NCBI GenBank assembly: GCA_017591395.1
Contig: WEDG01003974.1
Location: forward strand, 62,001-126,000
Direction of reading: 5' to 3'
DNA: 64,000 bases
Origin: Schistocephalus solidus
Taxonomy: Eukaryota > Platyhelminthes > Cestoda > Diphyllobothriidea > Diphyllobothriidae
Numbering within the stretch: position 1 is the stretch's first letter; each line of letters opens with the position of its first letter. Shown here in pieces: positions 1 to 13,149 of the stretch. The position numbers and the translations under genes are program-made. The notes under the pieces are model-generated. The model worked only from the letters and a program-made list of their open reading frames with translations. It did not search any database and was not told the origin of the DNA.

Positions 1-74
1 GTATGGGTTGTAGTGTTTACGAGCAGGTAAACACCTAACCAGACCGAAGATGAGTAAGCTATAATAGCAGAGGG

Positions 75-180
75 GGACGGCAATGTTTGGGGGTAACTTG
101 ATACAGAACTGTTTCGGGCTTATTTGCCTTCATTCAGCCAAGTATAACCCTGAACACCAGCTGAGATCGGAGACACAAAT
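75..180 (+). repeat. Short dispersed repeat, copy 1 of 3
   Basis: About 100 bp that recurs in the same orientation at 19070-19190 and, more weakly, at 62340-62440. Shared blocks are GGGTAACTT near the start, a TTCGGGCTT-like block, and ATAACCCTGA followed by CCAGCTG. It contains no reading frame of note. In two of the three cases it lies next to a SINE and in the third next to the zinc-finger LINE end, so it may be part of a larger unrecognised repeat. Confidence 0.5.
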
Positions 181-261
181 ATGCTTACGGAATAACAATA
201 AATAGGCGCTCACCAATCAGGTTAGAGAACGTGTTCGTCCTGATCACAATGGACCGTACAC

Positions 262-480
262 CAGGCCTGTGGCTCAATGACAAAATATGCCCCATTCGAA
301 GCTCAGGCGCTCCACACCTGCTGTTTGTTATGACAAACTGACGTCGGCCAACAAAATCAGAAGTGACATTTCGGGACTTCCTTGCCCTTTTCGGCCCCAC
401 CTTATCTGCTGTACAGCAGCCTGCGGGGTTTCTAGGCTGAGCCCCAAGAAACAACGGGATAAACACGTCTAAATACACAA
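262..480 (+). mobile_element. tRNA-derived SINE, degenerate copy
   Basis: The head TGTGGCTCAATGA resembles the pol III A box seen in the SINE copies at 17.3-18.9 kb. The body from about 325 aligns with the SINE at 24540-24690: both carry the CTGA-GGC-AA-AGAA-CATTTC-CTTG-TCGG string of matches and end with GAGCCCCAAGA followed by ACAACGGG or ACAAGGGG. The B box is not recognisable, so the copy is old. The reading frames that overlap it are incidental. Confidence 0.6.
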
Positions 481-624
481 TCTCTATATGAACGCTTTTG
501 GGAAGCTAATTCAAACAGGAAATATACACGATAGCTTCCTTCATCAGAACGATATGCTGTTGCTCGATGAAGAAGACTTGTGACAGATTGGGCTGCCACT
601 ATCATGATGTTGAATTGGTACCGC

Positions 625-1050
625 ATATGTTCATTCGTGTTCATATATTCATTCGTGGTAGTTCGTCAGTCTTTCGCTGTGTAAATAAATTTGATGTTGA
701 ATTTGATAGGATCATACAAGTACGGTTCATAACAGTCAAACAATTAACTGATCAAATTCTGGATAACGTTGTCCATCTCATTCATACTCATCTTATTACT
801 GCGAAGTATTCTCGGCATAGCAGCGTTCCGTATTGCCATTTCTGGCACGTAAACTTACGCATAAAGTGTCAGAAATACAGAAACTGATACTTGAACTCTC
901 CACGTATTAGATATTTATTTTAAGGTGAGCCTTCTCACTAGTATGGAGTTTATTAATTGATGGTCTGGTTACATTGAACATAGCTAATATTGCTGAATAT
1001 TTTGAATGGTACTTTCGACCTAAAGCATATTCCCCTCTCTTCCACAATAT
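625..1050 (+). mobile_element. CR1-like LINE, 3' end fragment
   Basis: The frame at 567-887 matches the C-terminal end of the LINE at 32960-33277. Both have R-(V/I)-I-x-x-RF-x-TVKQ, then VH-x-x-H-(S/T)-x-LI, and near the end EIQKL followed by LELS, two residues and a stop. This copy needs a frame change near 880 to reach LELSTY-stop. Homology continues into the 3' untranslated tail: GCTGAA-TTTGAA-GTAC-TTC-A-TAAAGC-T-TTCCTCT appears in both. The reverse transcriptase and endonuclease are absent, which is the usual 5' truncation of LINE insertions. Confidence 0.75.
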
Positions 1051-4000
1051 TTACATTTAGGCACACGTAAGAATATGCACAGGTTCATCTTTTGTCTTTC
1101 CACGTTGGGAAGACCAAACGGGTTATAAGAGCCACCAACAGGAAACAATCTACCTGGTTATTTAAATAGCCAATTGACGGCTACAGCAAAGCTTATTTTG
1201 ACAATGGGCTGATAAGCTGTCTGACGGATCCCTCTGTTTACCATCCACGCCCTCTCTCTCCGAGGTAGTGTACAGGATTGTGATTAGTTTTATTATGCTG
1301 AATAAGGGTAATGGCCTAATTACTTTAATTAAATGGCTGAATGCCGAAGCAGTTTTATAACATTCTACCCACGTATCAGGCATCACCCTGCGCTTATTAC
1401 CTATTCCACGGGATGATGTCTGAATATCTGAAACGCGTCTTTGATTTGATAAGATTAATTGGGTAAGATTTCAAATCGATTATCGTGCAGCAAAATTGAA
1501 ATACACTTTAATTATGCCAGGATATTGCAATTGAATGAACTGATATCCAGCCGCCTGTAAAACTATCAACCGATTAAAATGATTACTTAGAAAGCAGGTG
1601 TTTTCCTTCTCGATAATTGGCGCCCTTATGGCTTAAAGGCAACATGCACAAAGTACTCGTTCTCCAACGCAGTTAGTAGCGCGTTACGACCTCCTAAAAT
1701 TTGACATGAACTCAGAACCTTTGGTTACTAACCGCATACCTTATCGACAACCGATCGCTTGTCGCTATGGGATCAGTTGTGAGAGGGAAAACCAGGGTTC
1801 CTTGTCATTTTGATTCTTGTAAAAAAAGGGTTAACCGTACCTTCGGTGACTACTGGAGGCGTGGCTGGCTGACACCGCTTTTATCAACAGACACGTTGAT
1901 CTTCCTCCTGTTATTTTGCACCACACTCACGCGGCCGAGTGGCGCAGTCCACTTCCAAGACAAGGGCGCACACCTTGACCAAACAAGGAAACCACTCAAA
2001 ATTAGACAGTGGGAACAGAGTCCAAGCACAGACACTACCCTCCTACTCCTCCCCCCCTCCCCGGTCTTGCCTGACTAGAAAACCGCTCAACCGTTTTGCG
2101 CTCTCATGGTCTCCGGTGGTGGGCTCGTGTACAGCGCTTAAATCATTTTATTGCAAGTTTCTGTCAAAAGAAAGCTTTGCGTTAGGTAGCATTTATTGCT
2201 AGCAAGAAAGGGGGCTGAAATACTTACCTAAGGCCTCCCATATATGCCTACACACAAGTATAGGAGCATTCGATTTTAAAGTGCAATAAATGTTATTGTA
2301 AGTATTACGCACCAATGACTACTACGAATGTTCGTAACGCAAATTAACATAAGGTCGTTCCTTGGAAATAAACGCAAGTGTCTCAACTGGTTGGCGGAAT
2401 TGCCAACTGATCGTGAACTCCGTTCTCGCGTCATTCCTCCCCTGGGGTCAGGGTAGGACTAGAGAACGGGTTTGCAATTCCGGTCCTCATTTACTTTGAT
2501 TTTAATAATGTAACCAAAATGATTGCCTTCAGTTGTGAGAACATCTAAAATAAATTTAATTGACGACGCCAAGGCAACTGGCAACGGCAGCATTCCTCTC
2601 AGTAGTCGTAATAAACTGATGAACGTTGCACCTGCTCGAATATTTCGGAGGAAAACCGGCTGGATTGTGACCGAGCTAATGATAACAGGCAAGCCGAAAT
2701 GTCCATTAAAGCTTCAAGCGTCTTAGTCAGCTATTTACGCTCACATTTGCTAGAGGGTGTATCAAACTAAGTCAACGATAATGGAGTACCTAATCGATTG
2801 CAGACGTGGTTTATAAATGGCTGTATTTAAAAATGGTACCTTCACATCCAAGTAATTTGATAGGGTTGCAAACAAGGAAAATACTTTTTTAATTCTTAAA
2901 AGTACAGACTTTTCAATTTTGGATGTCGTTCTTTAAAAGTGCTGAAATATTTTTAAGCCCTGCTCATATTCCATTATTTAATGCTTTATTAAAAATTAGC
3001 TCAATTTAAATCATTATTCGCAAAATATAAGACGAACTAAAGAGCGCGGAAACTCATGGTTATTTGCGTTGTCTAGCTGAAAATCTTAGATCGGAGCACT
3101 TATCGCCTTTTGCTATCATAAGTCACTTATGCTACCTCACATATAATAAACTTTTCTCAACTTTCATTTAGCTGTATCAGTGAAGTGTAAATTTAAATTT
3201 TACCGATCGGCATTTCCGAAACCATAAGTAAATAAACTGTTTAAAAAGGCTTTAAAGTTTAGAAACGAGTCTGTTTTTTTCTCAGCTGGAAGCACGGTTG
3301 TTACACTGACAACCTTATTAGGACTCCTGATGAGATCCATAAAAGATAGCGAAAAATGGTTCTGCATCTATTCAAAACGGAACTGTGAGTACTTATAAGT
3401 TTAAATACGTTGACGGTTCTCTGGTGGTTCTTCAATCGTCACATTTTTCGCACAGGTGGCAAATTTTCTTCAATATTCGCATAGGAATGTGAGTAAATTG
3501 TACCCAAAAGCCGCACACTACGTACTTCAATGGAATTTTGTCCAGTTTACTCAAGACGCTACATCTATTTTGGCCAGGGTTAAATTTATACTTCATCCTT
3601 CTCAAACGAATTTACTTGCTCCTACAAGCTTATTGATGAACTGCGCAATAAAGAGAACGCTGAACCAGAAAAGACTGATGAATTTGTGATGACACCGTTT
3701 TTTCCATTCGATATGAGATTGGAATGATGGCTTATATAGAATGCGCCCATACTGAATAATGATTGTGCAGTATATTTCGGAGTACGTTACCGGAATCAAC
3801 AGTTTTTAAAATGTTCGAACCGTTGCTTTTGTATACCCGTATTAACATTACGCAGTTTGTTTATTTCGGAATAACTTCAGATATTCAGGTCATTATTTTA
3901 GAATTGCAAAAGTGCACGCGGACATACTCAGTAATTCTTAGGCCAGCAGGACTGAGATTTCAACGCAAGTTCTTACTAGTCATTATAACTTTTCGCGAAA

Positions 4001-5849
4001 ATACAAAGTGAGCCTTCAGGGAAATTTTACTCATTTTCCAAAGAATAAAACTGTTTTTCAAAAACCTTCATCCTTTTAAAACCACATCATTTTCCGAGCA
4101 GACATTTCGCGTATGCTGCTAAGCCAGAGTCTCATAGTTAATGGACCGAACGAAAATGGCAAATGACTGCCTTTATTACGATTGGCTGACGTAGTGCGTT
4201 AATTTAAAAGTCCTAAAAACTGGCATTACCCAAAATACGAGGACTCTATATTAACCTAGAGGTCGCTCTCAGACCAGGTGTGACCAATCGCTTAGCCACT
4301 GGCAACCTACTACATGGCCCAAGTCTGTTTTTTTCCTCATTGGTTCTAATCCGGGCGTCTGTTGGCAAACTGCGTCTTTCGGGTGTACTTGCACGCGCAG
4401 TCTAGTTATCGACCAATAAACGTCAAGACCTACTCAGGCATACTTTGGCCCAAGGCGCTGTGATTCATGCCTTACTGGCAATCAGGACGCCGCTCTCACA
4501 GCGCCGGACCTGTGCCCTCGTCCGGCCAATAACTCGTTCGAACCTTTGCTCCAATCGATGTGTAAGGAGTACAACATCCTCCCAAATGGCGTCCCTCTTC
4601 TTCTTAAGCTGCCACACGAAATTCATACTTTAACTCCAAATAAAAGATCGATTTTGTTCAGAAATACAAAAGTAAATGGCATTGACTAACGTTTCATAAG
4701 CGGGAAACATCCGTATCGAAACGGTCACATTATGTCCCGCTTGTATACTGTATACTGTCACTTTAGAATTGCGTACAAGCGAATGTCCAGGAAACATGGT
4801 CATATCCCATATAAAGTCAGACATCTAAGGCTATTGACTTAGAGGTAGGTAGAGGATCAGGTCAGTTATAGCGAGGAGTATTTTTGCATAAGTTGCGCTG
4901 AGTTCGGACACACAAAGAACACTTTTATCTAAGCATTTCCACTAGATTACCGTCCCTCCCACTCAGAACCAGGAGTACTGTGCTTGAATGGTTTCGTTCA
5001 GCCTCTGTGTTTTGCCCACTACGAGTTGACGATAAGGACCCTTTAACTTAAAATCGTCACTCCAAAGCCCATTTTTTATGTTCGTAACAAAAAATCAGGC
5101 CTTTAGTGACCACTGGGACGTTGATTTGCATCTTGAAGGACAGCGCCTGCCATTTTTGTCTTTTGCTTTCAGGAACCCCCACCCCCTCTGTTTGATTTGA
5201 TTGTGGTCATCACTTCCACTCTCAGGTCCTCCTATCTGGGGTGGGGGGTGAGGTGTCACTTTAATGTTTTGTTTCTCAAATTAATTTTTGCTGTATGCTG
5301 AAAAATCTGGAACTTGGAGTAGCGAAATCAAAGCACAAATCGAGTCAATCCCTCTTTATTAACTTACTCTGGAAGCAGACCTTGCTACCCTTGACAAAGA
5401 AAGAGCGAACTGATGCACCACTTAATCTAGTGGCTCCCGATCGTGCACAGGCTCTAAATTTAGGACAGATGAGAGACTTTGCCTTTATTGAGGGTTTTAA
5501 GTGAGGACACCTGTATTCATGAGGCCGCTTGTTCAGCTGTCACGGCCTTATAGAAGGCCAAAGTCGATAAATATTTTTTTCTAGTAGTGGTGGGTGAATG
5601 GCACTGTAATAAGCGAGTTCCTTGAGCTCACTTTTTTAAAGACCTTCGGACCCATCACGACCTCAGCAATTTTTAATAGCCTTCAGGAACAGGTAATTTC
5701 CTAGTTAGCATAGCTTGTTATGGACTGTTTCCTAAAGTTTGCTCTTACTAAATCACTGCTCCTGTCTTTACTTCTGTCGGGAGTGTAACAAACGTCTACC
5801 CAATGTCTGAGCCCCTGCATTGTAAATCCGGTGCCACGGTTAAGCATAT
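1051..5849. other. AT-rich non-coding stretch
   Basis: Only short frames under about 105 codons are present. None has a recognisable motif, consistent splice sites or similarity to the repeats identified elsewhere. I see no gene here. Introns of a gene whose exons lie outside the window, or very decayed repeats, are both possible. Confidence 0.5.
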
Positions 5850-6165
5850 CCCCTCATTTAGACCTATAGACTAATTTTTCACTTTCGCCCGTCTGCAACT
5901 AATAGGTGCATGAGATTTCTAAAAAAATTGTGCGTTTTTTTAAATTCTTAAATCCTCGATGCAAGATAGCTGCCTTCCTCGGAGTCTCATTAGTGTGTGA
6001 GAGTGAGGCAAGGGTTCAGAAGGGAAAGAAAGTATTCCGGAGCAAAGTTTAAACCTATCGCCTCATTTAAACCTATAGACTAATTTTCACTTCCGCCCAT
6101 CTGCAACTAATAGGTGCAGAGATTTCTAATTAGCTTCAATCCTCAATTTTTGGCAGTTCCTTACT
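5850..6165. repeat. Direct duplication of an approximately 75-bp segment
   Basis: The segment CCTCATTTA-ACCTATAGACTAATTTT-CACTT-CGCCC-TCTGCAACTAATAGGTGCA-GAGATTTCTAA occurs at 5850-5921 and again at 6060-6129, about 210 bp apart. The copies differ at only a few positions. Weaker similarity (AATCCTC, then a GC-poor stretch) continues beyond each copy. It has no coding content. Confidence 0.8.
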
Positions 6166-7355
6166 CGTCCAACGCAATTCTAGTGTGCAGGTAAACGCAA
6201 TTACAAAATAATTTTCCCACTCCTTATTCAGCAAAAGAAGCTAGAAACACACTCAACTGCAGCGCGAAAGCTATTCTACAAAGCTCATAATATTTCAAGT
6301 TTATTTCTCGTTAGCGCATGCATTATTCACGAGCGATTACACTGCGAGCCAAGCTCTGGCTGCGTTGCCAAACGGGTAGTTGCGTGAACTGTCATCATTA
6401 AAGTCGAAAATGGAGAATTTACACTGTTGAAACATTGCAGAGGCTTTTTGAAGAGCATTCTGCCTCTCTTTGCTCCGCAGTCGAAAGCAATTCCGTTTTC
6501 GACTGCGCACCCTCATAAATAAAAGCCGCAGAGAAACTTTCGCCAAATATACCTTCTTTGATACCATGCCATAAAAATTTCTCAGATGGAGCTTTCCATC
6601 AAAATATGAAAAAATACAGTATAATACCTTCAAACGTACTTACTTTATCATATTTTTTACAAAGGTCGGGCATGACACTGTTAATATCTGATACTTTATG
6701 TGAATTAAGCTTATATTTATGGTGATGCTTACTGGATATCTGCAGTTACGTCGATGGGGTTTGAATGATACGTAGCACTCCAGCTCTTGGTCATGCAAAA
6801 GTTATTGTTTTGCTTGTATCTGTATATAAGGGAGGGAATATGTTTGCGGCGTGCATTTCTCTTTCGGAATTGAAGGAAGAAAATGTATCTTTTACTCCGC
6901 CGAGCAGCCAGACACTTGGCAACTAACCGTCATTAGGTGAAACATTTCAGCGAAGACGAAATGGCTAAACTGGCCTCCATCAAACATAGCGTGGTTTTAT
7001 AAATGTTGCAGTGAAGGCGCTGTTGGAGGTTCGCCTAAACGTTTTGCAAGGACTGGAGTGCCACTGGCCGATGATGAGAAACAAACCAGAAGTAACCCTA
7101 CAATGGTACGATTCCAATCGAGGCCTGCAAGCAATTACGTTTTGCGCACTTTTCTTTGCTTACATTAAACTACGTAAAAATAGACTTAGCTCTAGGTCTT
7201 TACCGAAAATTATGTACGCATGACGCGCTATGCTACCGATGCGTTGGCTCAAAAGGGTAGTCCTTTTGACCCACGCCAGGCGTTACTCAGGCACCGCAGA
7301 GTCCGAACGAGGCATTGAATACTACGAATGGAAACACATGTTTGCATTCCAGGTA
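6166..7355. other. Non-coding stretch, no gene recognised
   Basis: AT-rich sequence with short frames only (98 codons or fewer). I recognise no domain, repeat family or RNA gene. Confidence 0.45.
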
Positions 7356-7416
7356 AAGAAGAAGAAGCAGAAGAAGAAGAAGAAGAAGAAGAAGAAGAAG
7401 AAGAAGAAGAAGAAGA
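7356..7416 (+). repeat. (AAG)n microsatellite
   Basis: About 20 AAG/GAA triplets interrupted by a single CAG. The poly-lysine and poly-leucine frames over it are consequences of the repeat, not genes. Confidence 0.98.
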
Positions 7417-8395
7417 TTGTTTGCTGGCTGAGCAGTCACCTCCGGACTGGCGTCACTCGATTCTGATTTGCCCCCTGCCACCACTATAACCATTTCTCGT
7501 TCTTGTTTTCGTTTTTATATCTGAAAATGGACTCCAGTAAAATTTTAAAAGCTCAGACCAATAAAGCTATGATTCCGGTGAGCGAAAAACCTTTTTCCCT
7601 ATGGAATACTGTCATATATGAGAGGTATTGCCTACCCCTCCCAGACGTAGGTCTTCACGCCGCGTGAGAGCCTGTACCCAATCCCATCATTCACTCGATA
7701 CCCGATTCGAACAGTTGACTGGCGCATGGTATGGAGAAGAATGACTGACGTATACAGTGCAAAATCGATCGTTATTTCAAAACAGCATATCCCTCACTTA
7801 TAATAACTATGGTGCGCCTGTATCTATCAGGACTTGCTAAGGCTTGGAAATTTGTCAACAGACGGGAAAACTTGAGCCTTCTTAGAACTTCGAGTCGAAC
7901 TGCAAGGGTTCCTTTCTTTATGTGCCCTTGATGTCACCTTCACGCACGTGAGATTTGAGCCATCAGCATGGAATTCTGGTCAAAGTAGTGGAGACCAAGA
8001 TGGTGAGTAGCACGTGCTGGCGAACTGCCATACACCGTCGCGGAGCCTAAGTCCGTTCCTTTCAACACTGTCATGTCATGGCAGTCTGGTGAATGAGGGA
8101 GTAGAGATTGCGCTCGAAGTTTTAAGAGTAAAAGAATTTACACACAAGTCGCCGGTGCTGGAACCATTTCGTCAGACACCCAGTTGACGACGTCACCTTT
8201 GACAGTCCAACTGTCCTATATAATCTTTATGCGTACTTTTTCCGTCAAGTACATTTAAGTCGTACATTTTTAACCAAAAATTATTAGTAGTTGCAGCATA
8301 ATAATTTACAAATGTAACTTAAAATACAAGGTAAGACAAATGTTTACACTATTTGATTAAGGGTAGAATTCTTAACCCTAGCAAATACCCGTTTC

Positions 8396-8400
<5 letters not shown>
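7417..8400. other. Non-coding stretch, no gene recognised
   Basis: Mixed composition. The part around 7620-8220 is less AT-rich than its surroundings and could be an unidentified old repeat, but I could not match it to another segment of the window with confidence. Confidence 0.4.

Positions 8401-8437
<37 letters not shown>
8401..8437. repeat. (TA)n microsatellite, first tract
   Basis: Uninterrupted alternating TA over about 37 bp. Confidence 0.98.
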
Positions 8438-8439
<2 letters not shown>

Positions 8440-8516
8440 GGTGAATAATTTATGAAATTATGAAGTGTCTGGGCTTTTTATCTAGTATCTATGTCGGAAG
8501 TACGGTATAACGTCTT

Positions 8517-8520
<4 letters not shown>

Positions 8521-8574
<54 letters not shown>
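8521..8574. repeat. (TA)n microsatellite, second tract
   Basis: Uninterrupted alternating AT over 54 bp, only 83 bp from the first tract. The two tracts could pair with each other or extrude as cruciforms. Confidence 0.98.
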
Positions 8575-8577
<3 letters not shown>

Positions 8578-11500
8578 TTCGACTGATGTTCGTTAGCGAA
8601 ATGCTTAACCCTCCTGTACTGGACGAACTCTCCTCAGATCAGCAGATTTATTCAGCAAAATAGGTGAGCAAATAATAGGTGTCACTAAAAAAGATTATAA
8701 TTACTTAATTACGCACATCACCGATTTATGGTAGCACTTTGCGTAGTCTTGCCCTGCTGAAGATGTTGGCAATATTTTGTTAAACAGGACGTTATTATTA
8801 GCTCAGAAAAAGGACTTGCGTGCTAGTGCCCGAATCACCATAAAAGCTGTTAAGGTCTTGCCTTATTTAACATATTAAATGGAAAAATAATAATTTCAAA
8901 AATCTCAGTATTTGACAAAGGCAGTATGCTAAAACGCTTGAAACGTAATATGGCTGTTGTCTAAGATTGGTGTGCAAATCACTCCTGTTAAAAATTTACA
9001 GGAGGGCTTTCAGAAACAGTAAAACAAACATGGTCAGGCTGTGGGAAACACTTAGAACACCCCGCAAAATTCCGATACACTATTCAACTTGAGACACTGA
9101 TGATACTGGTTCTTGCATCCCCTTGTCTGACGATAAGAGGAAGAGGGCACTTCTAAGCAGCTGACATCTTTTAATTTTCAATTTCTTATCAACAATCTCA
9201 AAGCTGACATTTTTGTGCTTTAAAGCAGTTACGGTCCCATCTCTCTGAGAATAATTAAACCCGATTGTAGATGAGAACATTATCTGAGTAGAGCATACAA
9301 AGTCTCATCGTGCACAGTTTGATTTCCATAAATGGGTTACAGATAGCCTTAATGGTCTAAACATGTGCTTAGGATGCAGTTAGTTATTCCACGCTAACCA
9401 GCACAGTGATTGTATTTTTTAGAGTACTCATAATAAGTTTAATCGAATTCAGACCTGTCCTGTACAAAAATTTGAATGAGAGTTAAAGAACCCGGGGAAA
9501 ATCAAAGCATAAAAGTGATCCTGTAATCGTACTGACTTCCGTAATGTTGTGGGGTTCATTCACGTAATATCAGGAACCTAATCAACTGAGGACTTCATAA
9601 TGTATCTGAAGAAATGGAAAAAGGCTGACAGCATGTGCCTCTGAATTTTCCGATTTTTGCCGAAACATACAACAGAGATGCTATAAGGAAATCTTAAACA
9701 AAATCCTGAAATTTGTTCTTGATAAGCAAAGGTGATTTAAATAGAATTTTAATATCGATTATCGTTCAATATATCCCAAAGAAACTTCAGTGCATTTGAG
9801 ATGTTTCAATTTAAGTAAGCTTATTTCCAGCCGCTTGTGAGAACTTCATTATGTAAAAATGCCTACAAAATTGATCTGCATTTTTTTCCTTATGATTTGA
9901 AATGCTCTTATAAATTTCGATGCGTTTATAGCACATCTACATAAAATTTTGTCTCGTCCATTTTTGTAAAAACTAAAGTCTTCATCCACCACTCTATTTG
10001 ACAAAAAGGGTCACGTCAGTTTTAAACATGTTGCTAATGAGAATTTATGAAGAGAACGATATTCTGATTTATGAAGCATCGTACCTCTTCATTTATTAAG
10101 GCTGCCTATAAAATGTTCTTTATTGTTCCATTCCCTGCAAAATTTGATGAGACATCCAAAATCTCTTCTTCGTAACGTACATAAATGTAAAATTTTCATA
10201 ATACTAAAAATATGAAGCTTGTTAGCCGATAACCCAGAATACCGGTGCAACGGTGAGGTTATTTCGAAAATATTTAGGAGTTTAAAACTTTGCTACAACA
10301 GACAGATACTCTTTCTCTGAATACGAAATTTCAGAAAACAATTTTCTACTAAATGAGTCTCCGGAAGAATATTTTTATGCATGTATTCCATAAAAAATAT
10401 TTACATTTATAAGGTCATTGTCAACCAGTAGAAAAAGGACATCTTCTTTAAGCAGAAATTTCTCTTCATGCAGGTTTTTGAAAGGAAACGTATTCAACAG
10501 CAGGTACCCAGATATGATTGAAATAGTTTGGGATTGTGCTGTACGATGACCAATCTTACTACTCTACTTAATTACTTGTTTTTAATCGAAAATACACTCC
10601 AGAATTTCGGTTAAGCTGTAATTTACCCTGTGTATCAAATGTGTAACTTTGCTAGGCACCTCAGTGTTTACTATATTTTTGTATATAAATATATGTTTTC
10701 CGAGTGAAAAAGGTCGAATAACCTGTTGACCTGTCATTACATATGGTGGCACCGCTATAACGTCAAGACACGAATGGTCACGTGAATCAGTCTTTTGGGT
10801 AGCACCAGGTAGGTATCAGTTGTCTTCAACTGGTGGGCGTGCGCTTGGCCAATATTAGACGAGGGTTTAGCAAGCGCCAGCTTTTACTATTAATATCAAC
10901 GCCAGATGGCTGAAAGATTTTTCTAAGTCATTGTCCATGTGGGTACTAAAGTGCAGATCCCCATTACACTTTGGGATACTGTATTTTTGAAAAAGTAAAC
11001 GTATTTGTTCTCGGTTGTGAATTAAAAAAAGCGTAAAAACCATAAAAGTTCGGACATCGTTCCTGCATAACGGATAAGCAGTATACCTGCAGGGTAATTA
11101 ACTAAATAAATTAATAAAAAGCAGGCTAGGCGATGAAAAGGGTATTTTAAAAACAATCCACAGTAAGGAGGACTAAATTATAAACTGAACTGAACGCGCG
11201 CAGAAAGCAATAGACTGGGGATCACCAAAGCAATGTAAAGTTGGACACTGGCTTAGCTTTTTATACACATTTATATTTATACACATTTTTACACAGATGT
11301 GTAGTGATCAGGTTGTTTCCGCTTGAACTTGAATTTCCTGTTCTACTTCAAGCTCCTGAAGTGGGCTTCGCTACAAAGGACGCTTGTGTGATGGTCCGGA
11401 GAAAGTTTACGACCCACTGCGTTTGTCAACAGTCTTCCTTCTTCTTCTACATAATCTCCTTTTCATTTTCCTGTAGATATTTAGAAAAAAATTGAACCCT

Positions 11501-13149
11501 TACTGCCTATCAAACGATGTTGATACAAGTTGGTGAGAACTGAAAATGAAAAAAAAATCTCGATTACTCTAGTCTTGTATGAAACAACTTGGTAGAATAA
11601 CTGGGCGTTCTCATTTGCTCATAGCTGCACTTAAAAGCCATTTTCGAAAACCTCTCACCCCAAAAGCTGCTGCCCCGATAATGTCACTGCTTCTTCCTAG
11701 ATCCTATTGCTCTCAGATAGAACCCCTTTTCACACCTCCTATCAAAAATGTCTCTCATACAATTTACAATGACTGATGTTTGATGTACTGTCAAAAGTGC
11801 TTGCATTCTGAAAATATTAGTAAATTTGTTCAAAAGGGCATTTTTGCTACTTCTTCGCACCTCGTTGACTTTGAAAAGAAAATCAGGGGCAGTTTATTTG
11901 AATACCGTTGCTCTAGTGCACAAGTCCTTTCCATAAGATCCAGGCAAGGATTTCCTGTGCACTGATACATATGCCTTGGTTAATCTTCTGCCGTCATTAC
12001 TTTTCAACACCGACTTCTGTGGGCGAAAATTTAGAATGCGATTTTTTCACTTGGACTTAACCCTAGCTTGCAGATTCTTCTTCGGTCCTTAGTTTGTCCA
12101 GCGAGACAATCGTTAATACATTCTGCTTCAAATAACTGGGCAGTTTTCCGGAGTTTCATTTTAATCCCTAAACTTCTGGTGCTGTACACCGATTATTTGA
12201 GATCATGTTACTAATTCTTATGTACCAAATGTGTTGATTTTAATGTTGTTGATCACTCGGTCTAGAAGAGAGTTGACCTTCAACTTCTTGAAGAAGCGTT
12301 GAGCAATGTCTCACTATGCAGGTCAGAAAAGGGTCATATATGCAAGTGAAGACAGTTCTATGTACTTTTTGAACACTGCTACCTACTATTCTGGTTTCCT
12401 TCTGGCTCTTGAACTGAGTCTCCGCATTTTCAGCGCCCTGTCTTCCAACCGTTCATTCAGTCTTTCTGTGGAAGCCCAGTCTCACTAATCTTTTCTCCTG
12501 CCATCTAAATTTTAGTTCTTCCAACCTCCTGCGGTTTCCAATCTGGCAATCCTTTCCCTTCCTTTTTTTCCCGTTATTTTGTCCCTTTTGCTAATACTTG
12601 CTGTTTTCATTTTTGCGGGCAGTGCATTCGCCTGCTCTCGTCTGCTGCCTGTGGCTGATATTTTTTTCAGTTGTTATCACATTATTATGACCTCTTAAGG
12701 TGCTCAGTCAATCGAATTATCTATCACGTTGCCATCCCCCGTTTCACTCGGACGCAACTGCCGTGAAGTCGTTCTATCCAATCAAAAGTGACCTCCATTC
12801 TATCTCATGTCGAGCGCGAATGCAGAAACGACAGTCATACAATCCTTGACATAATCTCGGACTTTTAAGTAAGTAACATCAAGCAAGGAAGTTCGTAGAT
12901 TGCACCACAGTTATCCCTCCGTCTTCTTTTGAAATTTACTCTTATCAAAATTTAGTTCCTTGTATCCTGGTCGTGGTAAACGGAGAGCACTTTCTCTGAC
13001 AAATTCAGATCGGTCTTTCACCTGTACCTCTAAGTCCAGGCTCGGATATGATTCATTCGCCCTATCGTTGTAAAATGGCTGCCAGAAAATCCTAGGCCGC
13101 TCAAAAGTTAACCTTACCCTCAAAGTTAAAAAGACATGTTTGAATTTGT
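8575..13149. other. AT-rich stretch; possible relic of a LINE at 11640-11780
   Basis: No gene recognised. Around 11690-11730 the sequence TATTGCTCTCAGATAG resembles GTTGCTCTCAGATAG at 31950 inside the CR1-like LINE. A very decayed copy may therefore lie here, but I cannot extend the match. The rest holds only short frames without motifs. Confidence 0.35.

Noticed and set aside
7230..7493. Poly-Lys and poly-Leu frames
   Set aside because: Produced by the AAG microsatellite; no conserved sequence around it.
11579..12488. Frames possibly derived from the CR1-like LINE
   Set aside because: Only a roughly 15-bp match (CTCTCAGATAG region) could be seen; too little to annotate as a copy.
12911..13123. 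Minus frame beside PLE family C as a PLE piece
   Set aside because: It is on the opposite strand to the element and its residues do not follow any PLE block.
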